From the NCBI GenBank assembly GCA_031277445.1, contig JAITMH010000204.1, forward strand, positions 1 through 19,863: DNA of 19,863 bases, written 5' to 3'. Under the pieces are notes generated by a model. The model did no database searches, was not told the origin of the DNA, and saw only the letters and a program-made list of their open reading frames with translations. The position numbers and the translations under genes are program-made. This DNA comes from Burkholderiales bacterium (GTDB taxonomy: Bacteria; Pseudomonadota; Gammaproteobacteria; Burkholderiales; Casimicrobiaceae). The first letter of the stretch is position 1. Every line of letters begins with the position of its first letter. This document shows positions 15,443-19,863 of this stretch, piece after piece.

Positions 15443-15623
15443 TTAACCGCAAAGAACGCATAGAGCGCAAAGATTTGGGGGCTTGCGGTTGTTTCTGGCT
15501 TAAAGCAAATGCGCGAAAACAGAGCAACCCCATCCCCACCCCAACCCTCCCCTTGAAGGGGAGGGCTTTTGGCATGCCCACATGCACAAGTTTTTTTGCG
15601 CTCTATGCGTTCTTTGCGGTTAA
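15443..15623. repeat. 181-bp repeat block with perfect 29-bp inverted ends
   Basis: 15443-15471 and 15595-15623 are exact reverse complements (29 bp), beginning TTAACCGCAAAGAACGCA. They enclose a 39-bp exact copy (15530-15568) of the palindromic element found at 141-179 and 13358-13396. TTAACCGCAAAGAACGCA also occurs at 12220-12237. No frame in it looks coding. It separates two minus-strand operons and could fold into a long stem that ends the upstream hydrolase transcript, which stops 33 bp away. Confidence 0.8.
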
Positions 15624-15655
15624 AAATATTTGCACCTCTTTTAAGAACAGTTCCG

Positions 15656-17215
15656 TTAAGGCGCGGGCATCAGCGGGTTCGACCACAACAGCGGCGGCGC
15701 GTTGTTTTCGAGATGTTCGATGCAGGTTTGCGATAGCGTCGAAAGGTCGGCGCTTTTGACGAACGCGGCAAGCAACTGCGGCGCACAGGCTTGTGCCGAA
15801 GTGATATGACCGACACCGCTTGCTGTGATGAGGCGGTGTTTCGCCAGCGTTTGCGCTGTTTCGGCGGCGTAGGCCGGTGGCGTGACCGGATCGAACGCAC
15901 CGGAAAGCAGCAGCACCGGAACGTTGTCGTTGACGATGGGCGCACCCCAATCGTCAGGCAGTGTTGCGGCAGGCCAGCGCTCGCAAGCGGCGAACGATTG
16001 CGCGGCCAGTGCGCCGACGTGCGGCAAATCCGTTTGCAGCGTTGCGCGTTCTTCGCCGGAAACACGCGGCACGTCTTCAGCGCAAGTGATGGCGTAATAA
16101 AGCGCCGGATTCATCTGGCCTTCCAGCGTCGAAGAAAACGATTGCGTCAGCGCCAGCAGCGGCGCGAAATCGTTATTCAGCGCGGCGGTTAAAACCTGCG
16201 GCAGCAACGCGGTGGTGTCCGGCGAATAAAGCAGCGGTTGCAACGCCGACAGCAACATGTCGGAATCGAGTCGCCATGTTTCGGTGTTTCCAGTGCGCGA
16301 ATCGTTGAAGGTGACACGAAGACCGGGCGCGGTCAGCCGTGCAAGCAAGGTATCGAGCGCAGCCGCCGGAGAAGGTTGCAAGGTTCGACAGCTTTCCGAC
16401 GCTTCGCAACGTTGCAGCAGCGTGTTCAACTGCGCGTCGCGTGAGCGCCAGGCGTTCAGCGTGATGCGAACGGACGGCGCCATCACGCCATCGAGCGTCA
16501 AGGTGCGCACATGCTGCGGATAACGGCGCAGGTATTCAAGCGCGACGCGGGTACCGTAACTGCCGCCCCAAAGATTGATGCGCGATAATTTGAGTGCGTC
16601 GCGCACCGCTTCGATGTCTTCGACGAAAGCCGACGTACCGTAATCAAGCGGGTTGACGGATTGTGCGGTGAGCTGATCGAGGCATTGGCCGACTTTGGGC
16701 GCGATATCGGTTAAAACGGTATCGCTTAACGCATCGCTCTTTTCATCGAGCGCAGCGCATCGCAATGGTGATGAGCGGCCTGTCCCGCGTTGATCAATGA
16801 GCAGAATGTCGCGGTGACGACGGGTTTCGACCAGCGCTGCCGCGAACGGCGCCAGCGCCGAGGCGGCCTGCCCCGGCCCTCTCGCCAGCAAAACAAGCGG
16901 ATCGGCTTCGGGATGCTGCGTGTTGGCCGGAAGACGTGCGACGTGTAGCGACAACGTTCCCTGATCGGGATGAGCGCGGTCTTTGGGAACACGGCTTTGG
17001 GGAACATCGAGGCGCGTGCATTGAATTTCCATCGACAACGGCGGCAACCGGCAAGGTTCAAACGACAGGGCTTTCGATGAAAATGATGAGGGTTCAGGCG
17101 CAGGCGTGCAAGCAGTAGCAAGCATTACGAAAAAGAGCGCCGTCGTTCGCTTTCCGGCCAGACGGAAAAGCGAAAGAAAGTTCGATTGAGAAACGTTGAC
17201 AGCGCGTTTAATCAT
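15656..17215 (-). CDS. Exported alpha/beta hydrolase, TAP-like (probable lipoprotein)
   Basis: A 519-residue alpha/beta hydrolase of the peptidase S33/TAP-like group. The nucleophile elbow is GGSYG with Ser219; the acid is probably D442 (GAFDPVTPP) and the base H470 (GVGHIT) in the C-terminal TAP-like domain. ARGPGQ at 111-116 takes the place of the family's HGGPG oxyanion motif, and DQRGTGRS at 141-148 is typical. The N-terminus has a basic then hydrophobic stretch (GKRTTALFFVMLATAC); C36 may be a lipidated Cys, but Ala at -3 makes the lipobox imperfect. Expected in the periplasm or anchored to a membrane, cleaving peptides or esters. ATG 17215 overlaps the FHA gene stop by 8 bp, with GGAAGG just before it. 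Confidence 0.85.
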   Translation of the reverse strand: MIKRAVNVSQSNFLSLFRLAGKRTTALFFVMLATACTPAPEPSSFSSKALSFEPCRLPPLSMEIQCTRLDVPQSRVPKDRAHPDQGTLSLHVARLPANTQHPEADPLVLLARGPGQAASALAPFAAALVETRRHRDILLIDQRGTGRSSPLRCAALDEKSDALSDTVLTDIAPKVGQCLDQLTAQSVNPLDYGTSAFVEDIEAVRDALKLSRINLWGGSYGTRVALEYLRRYPQHVRTLTLDGVMAPSVRITLNAWRSRDAQLNTLLQRCEASESCRTLQPSPAAALDTLLARLTAPGLRVTFNDSRTGNTETWRLDSDMLLSALQPLLYSPDTTALLPQVLTAALNNDFAPLLALTQSFSSTLEGQMNPALYYAITCAEDVPRVSGEERATLQTDLPHVGALAAQSFAACERWPAATLPDDWGAPIVNDNVPVLLLSGAFDPVTPPAYAAETAQTLAKHRLITASGVGHITSAQACAPQLLAAFVKSADLSTLSQTCIEHLENNAPPLLWSNPLMPAP

Positions 17216-18203
17216 CGCCTTCCAGAATCATGTCGAACATGCTCCCTCCTTCCGGCTCTTTTTTGCGCAATTCATCGAGATCGGTTTTGATCTTTTCGAT
17301 GCTGCGGAAAAAATCGTCCTGCGATTTCGGCGCGATCACGCGCATCGCCGGTGGCCACAAACCTTTCAGGTAGGGATTGTTGGCGTTATTGTCCTGCTGG
17401 GTATTAAACGGGTCTTGAGCGAGCCACTGCACAACAGCGGCGGCAATACACAGTGCCGTGACAATGGCTGCTTTGAGGCGCAGATGGTAAGCGCTGATGA
17501 TGCGCAGGTGGTAGAAACAGACGACGCCGAGAACCAGCCAGTGTGCGACGTAACTGTAATCGGCCAGCAATCGGCTGGAAAAAGCAAAAGACGCCCAACG
17601 GGACAGGGGGTCAAGCAGCAGCGCGACGGCAAGACCGCTCAAGGCGATGAGCGTGTGGCGTGCGAAGTTTGCCGTGCCGGAAAGCAAGCGCGACAATCCG
17701 GCCCAGAGCGCCGCCCAAATGACCAGCGATGCCAGCAACGAAACGACAGGCATCAGATAAAACGACAACCGTGGTTCGCCGGTTTGAGTCAACCAGATTT
17801 CGAGTGTGACAAAGCCGAATGCCAGCGCGGTCAGCAACAAAATCCAGGGCCATAACCGTTGCGGCGGCGCCAGTCGCCGCTCGGGCGCGACCGGAAAGTC
17901 GGCGCTGCGAATGCGCAACCAGGTATGTCCGATTCGGAACAAGGTATCGCCGGTAAGCAGCACCAGTCGGGTGTGACGATGACCACGGCTATCGAACAGT
18001 CCGTTTTGCGTACCGCGATCCTCGACGGTCCAGATACCATGATCGTCGCGGCGCAGTAAAACATGTTGCGGCGCGACACAGGTATCGTCAACGATCACGT
18101 CGTTATCGTAGCCGCGACCGATGGACAGAGCGCCGCGACCGGCAGCATGGCGGCTGCGACTGATCAACTCTTTATGGCGCGACAGAATTTCAACCCAGAT
18201 CAT
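17208..18203 (-). CDS. FHA-domain membrane protein
   Basis: A 331-residue protein with an N-terminal forkhead-associated domain (about 1-100) and five predicted membrane helices (roughly 117-138, 147-170, 182-200, 216-235, 246-262). The ~70-residue C-terminal tail contains a charged helix (IEKIKTDLDELRKK). FHA landmarks: G29-R30 and N67-G68 (GTQNG). The usual phosphothreonine-contact Ser of the SxxH motif is Ala44 (APQH), so phosphopeptide binding may be altered. By topology the FHA domain should face the cytoplasm. A strong GGAGGT lies six bases before ATG 18203, whose ATGA overlaps the protease stop. It may be the membrane hub of this three-gene operon; partner unknown. Confidence 0.82.
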   Translation of the reverse strand: MIWVEILSRHKELISRSRHAAGRGALSIGRGYDNDVIVDDTCVAPQHVLLRRDDHGIWTVEDRGTQNGLFDSRGHRHTRLVLLTGDTLFRIGHTWLRIRSADFPVAPERRLAPPQRLWPWILLLTALAFGFVTLEIWLTQTGEPRLSFYLMPVVSLLASLVIWAALWAGLSRLLSGTANFARHTLIALSGLAVALLLDPLSRWASFAFSSRLLADYSYVAHWLVLGVVCFYHLRIISAYHLRLKAAIVTALCIAAAVVQWLAQDPFNTQQDNNANNPYLKGLWPPAMRVIAPKSQDDFFRSIEKIKTDLDELRKKEPEGGSMFDMILEGDD

Positions 18204-19609
18204 CGCGACACCTCCAGCATGTTCAGGAACTGCTTTGTGAAAGTGATCGCGTTCGGATAGCTGACGCCGGTCAACGAAAGACGCGAAACCAGCGCTTCTT
18301 TGCTGTTGTCCTGAGTGACGGCAGCGATGGCGACATCGTAAAGGTCAGCAAAGTCGCGGTATGCGCGGGCGCACCAGGTGACACGCAAGACGGGTCGGTT
18401 GGGATGCGCGTCATCCGGCGCCCAAAAATTTTCATAACACTGCTGCGGGGTGAAACGGCGGCGCGGCCCATACAGCGACGGCGAATACATTTGCTGCGAC
18501 ACCAGCGTCGCAAACTGAAAAGCGTTAAGGTCAATACTTTTCAAGTAAGTGTGTGACAGGTTTGCCCGTCCGCTGCTCATGTTGCCCGCCAGAAACAATT
18601 CGGTGCGGGTGTCGCAAGTGGCGCTGTTAATCAGCACACGCGGCTTCGGGCGGGCGTCGCTGTTGGTGCGCGCCCAGCAGTTGAACCAGGGCGCTTTGCT
18701 TTCCGCTGCCTGATACGGGCCGAAGGACGCGGAGCGGAAACCTTCCTCTTGCAACGCGGCAAAAAAACCGTTCTGCCAGGCATCGAGTTGTTCCCGAATG
18801 GCTTCGCGCACGCTGGCTTGATTCATCGCTTCGTTGTGGCGGGCTTTTTCCACCAGAGCGTGCGCGGCGGCGGCAGGAACGAGAAAGCTGACCAGATCGC
18901 CGCCGAATTGCTTGGAGACATTGACGCCGACAATCCGGTTGTCGGCAGTGACCGCCGGCCCGCCGCTCATGCCCGGATTCAGGGCGCCGGTGAAATGGGT
19001 GCGCGGCTGATAACTGTTTTCAACCAGTCCGTTGTAAGTGCCTTCGACGATGGTGAAACCGAGATCGAACGGATTGCCCATCGCAAACAAGCGTTCGCCT
19101 TTGGGCAACGCGCCTGCGATGGCGGCAGGATTGAAGGTGAAATGATCGTGTGACGGCAAAACATCGTCCGCCACATCGTCGGGAGATTCCAGCCGGACGA
19201 CCGCCAGATCGTTGGCGATATCAATGGCGTGAAGTTGCAAGTGGCCGCGTGTTCCGTCGGGCGCCAGATAATCGAGTTGATAGGTTTGCGGTTCCAGCGC
19301 GTATTGCGAAACGACGTGATAATTGGTCAGCGCAAAACCGTCCGCATCGACCAGAAATCCTGCGCCGTCGGAGGACTGTTTCTGCGCGGCGGTCAGCAAC
19401 GTGCGAATTTGCAGAAGCCGTGGCCGCGCCTGCGTGAAAATCTGTTCGGCGGTGGAGGACAACGGCTGAGCGAGCGCCATGGGAAGGGGCGCCGGATCAA
19501 GCAGATCGGTTGTTTCGGGCGGCGAGGCCGCTACGGAAACAGCGGTAACGGCGAGCAGCAGTCCGAAAGTGGCAGCGCGGAAACACCGGGGGACGGAAAA
19601 CGTAGGCAT
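18200..19609 (-). CDS. Exported trypsin-like serine protease
   Basis: A 469-residue S1-type protease with a signal peptide ending about residue 28 (VSVAA|SPP). Catalytic triad His98 (TNYHVV), Asp134 (IANDLAVV) and Ser215 (NPGMSGGPAV) are all present in an HtrA-like arrangement (GFLVDADGFALTNYHV, FAMGNPFDLGFT). No PDZ domain follows; the ~220-residue C-terminal part (250-469) has several Cys and many aromatic residues and matches nothing I recognise. It should act in the periplasm. ATG 19609 gives a proper signal peptide but has no clear Shine-Dalgarno sequence. It is first in the operon with the FHA membrane protein and the hydrolase, coupled by ATGA. Confidence 0.87.
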   Translation of the reverse strand: MPTFSVPRCFRAATFGLLLAVTAVSVAASPPETTDLLDPAPLPMALAQPLSSTAEQIFTQARPRLLQIRTLLTAAQKQSSDGAGFLVDADGFALTNYHVVSQYALEPQTYQLDYLAPDGTRGHLQLHAIDIANDLAVVRLESPDDVADDVLPSHDHFTFNPAAIAGALPKGERLFAMGNPFDLGFTIVEGTYNGLVENSYQPRTHFTGALNPGMSGGPAVTADNRIVGVNVSKQFGGDLVSFLVPAAAAHALVEKARHNEAMNQASVREAIREQLDAWQNGFFAALQEEGFRSASFGPYQAAESKAPWFNCWARTNSDARPKPRVLINSATCDTRTELFLAGNMSSGRANLSHTYLKSIDLNAFQFATLVSQQMYSPSLYGPRRRFTPQQCYENFWAPDDAHPNRPVLRVTWCARAYRDFADLYDVAIAAVTQDNSKEALVSRLSLTGVSYPNAITFTKQFLNMLEVSR

Positions 19610-19721
19610 CGGAAAGAAGAAGTGGAAATGTTAAAACCTAAAAACGGCAGTTGACCGCTTGTGAACCTATGGAAAGCCGTATGGTAACGTGCTTTAGAGT
19701 CTTTTTCACTATTCACCCATT

Positions 19722-19744
19722 GGGTGGCGCGCTACGCGCCCACC
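19722..19744. repeat. GGTGGCGCG-type hairpin
   Basis: GGTGG-CGCG and CGCG-CCCACC arms flank a short CTA-centred loop with one base bulged. This is the form of a common dispersed proteobacterial palindrome (GGTGGGCGCGTAGCGCGCC type). Confidence 0.6.
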
Positions 19745-19758
19745 AGAGCGTTTTTTGT

Positions 19759-19839
19759 TTAAGTGCTTACATTTCTGCAAGGGAGCGTCGCGCTTTGCCT
19801 CCCCTCTCCCCTTGTGGGAGAGGGGCAGGGGGAGAGGGG
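19759..19839 (+). repeat. Terminal repeat copy 2 plus palindrome block
   Basis: 19759-19799 matches 1-41 at 33 of 41 positions. 19799-19839 is an exact copy of 91-131 (hairpin CCCCTCTCCC around CTTGT). Here the two modules touch; at the left end they are separated by two other palindromes (40-75). Confidence 0.75.
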
Positions 19840-19863
19840 TAAAACAAGCACCGCTCCCCCTCT

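Larger units (their letters stand above)
19610..19863. other. Repeat-bearing region upstream of the protease operon
   Basis: No gene is supported. The stretch should contain the protease operon promoter (minus strand), but I see no well-spaced -35/-10 pair. A GGGTGGCGCG/CGCGCCCACC hairpin lies at 19722-19744, then the terminal repeat (19759-19799) and a palindrome block. Confidence 0.5.

Noticed and set aside
17196..17855. 219-residue plus-strand frame, rich in Gln and Arg
   Set aside because: Antisense to the FHA membrane protein gene; its composition is that of a shadow of a hydrophobic protein.

Overview
The window comes from a Gram-negative proteobacterium, most likely a betaproteobacterium. 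The minor pilins and PilY1 look betaproteobacterial, and the exported proteins carry a signal peptide or lipoprotein signal. Intergenic spaces are crowded with G/C-rich palindromic repeats. I cannot name the genus. There are no tRNA or rRNA genes, no CRISPR array and no transposase.

Layout. (1) 1-923: an array of five palindromes, then an AT-richer leader with no convincing gene. (2) 924-8568, plus strand: a type IV pilus minor-pilin operon in the order pilE-like, fimT/gspH, pilV, pilW, pilX, pilY1. It ends at a strong hairpin terminator (8587-8620). These proteins form the tip and priming complex of the pilus. The pilE-like gene comes first and has an odd start region. (3) 8635-10713, minus strand: an endonuclease/exonuclease/phosphatase-family protein followed by a ClsB-type cardiolipin synthase, the same pairing as ybhP-clsB(ybhO) in E. 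coli. (4) 10943-12186, plus strand: a small unknown protein and a PolB-like 3'-5' exonuclease whose C-terminus runs into a palindromic repeat. (5) 12187-12793: 607 bp of dispersed repeats arranged largely in mirror order. (6) 12794-15373, minus strand: an ABC-2 transporter pair (ATPase and permease, ATGA overlap), followed after a repeat block by a lone major-type pilin gene. (7) 15374-15655: a repeat block with perfect 29-bp inverted ends. (8) 15656-19609, minus strand: a tightly overlapping three-gene operon encoding an exported trypsin-like protease, a membrane protein with a cytoplasmic FHA-like domain, and an exported probable lipoprotein alpha/beta hydrolase. (9) 19610-19863: repeats related to those at the left end of the window.

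The genes in best-known context are the pilus operon and the ybhP-clsB pair. The least explained parts are the protease-FHA-hydrolase operon, the orphan pilin behind the ABC transporter, and the repeat families. Several repeats touch genes directly: one encodes the tail of the exonuclease and one supplies the Shine-Dalgarno-like sequence of the orphan pilin. Three palindrome families with different cores share the same outer ends.
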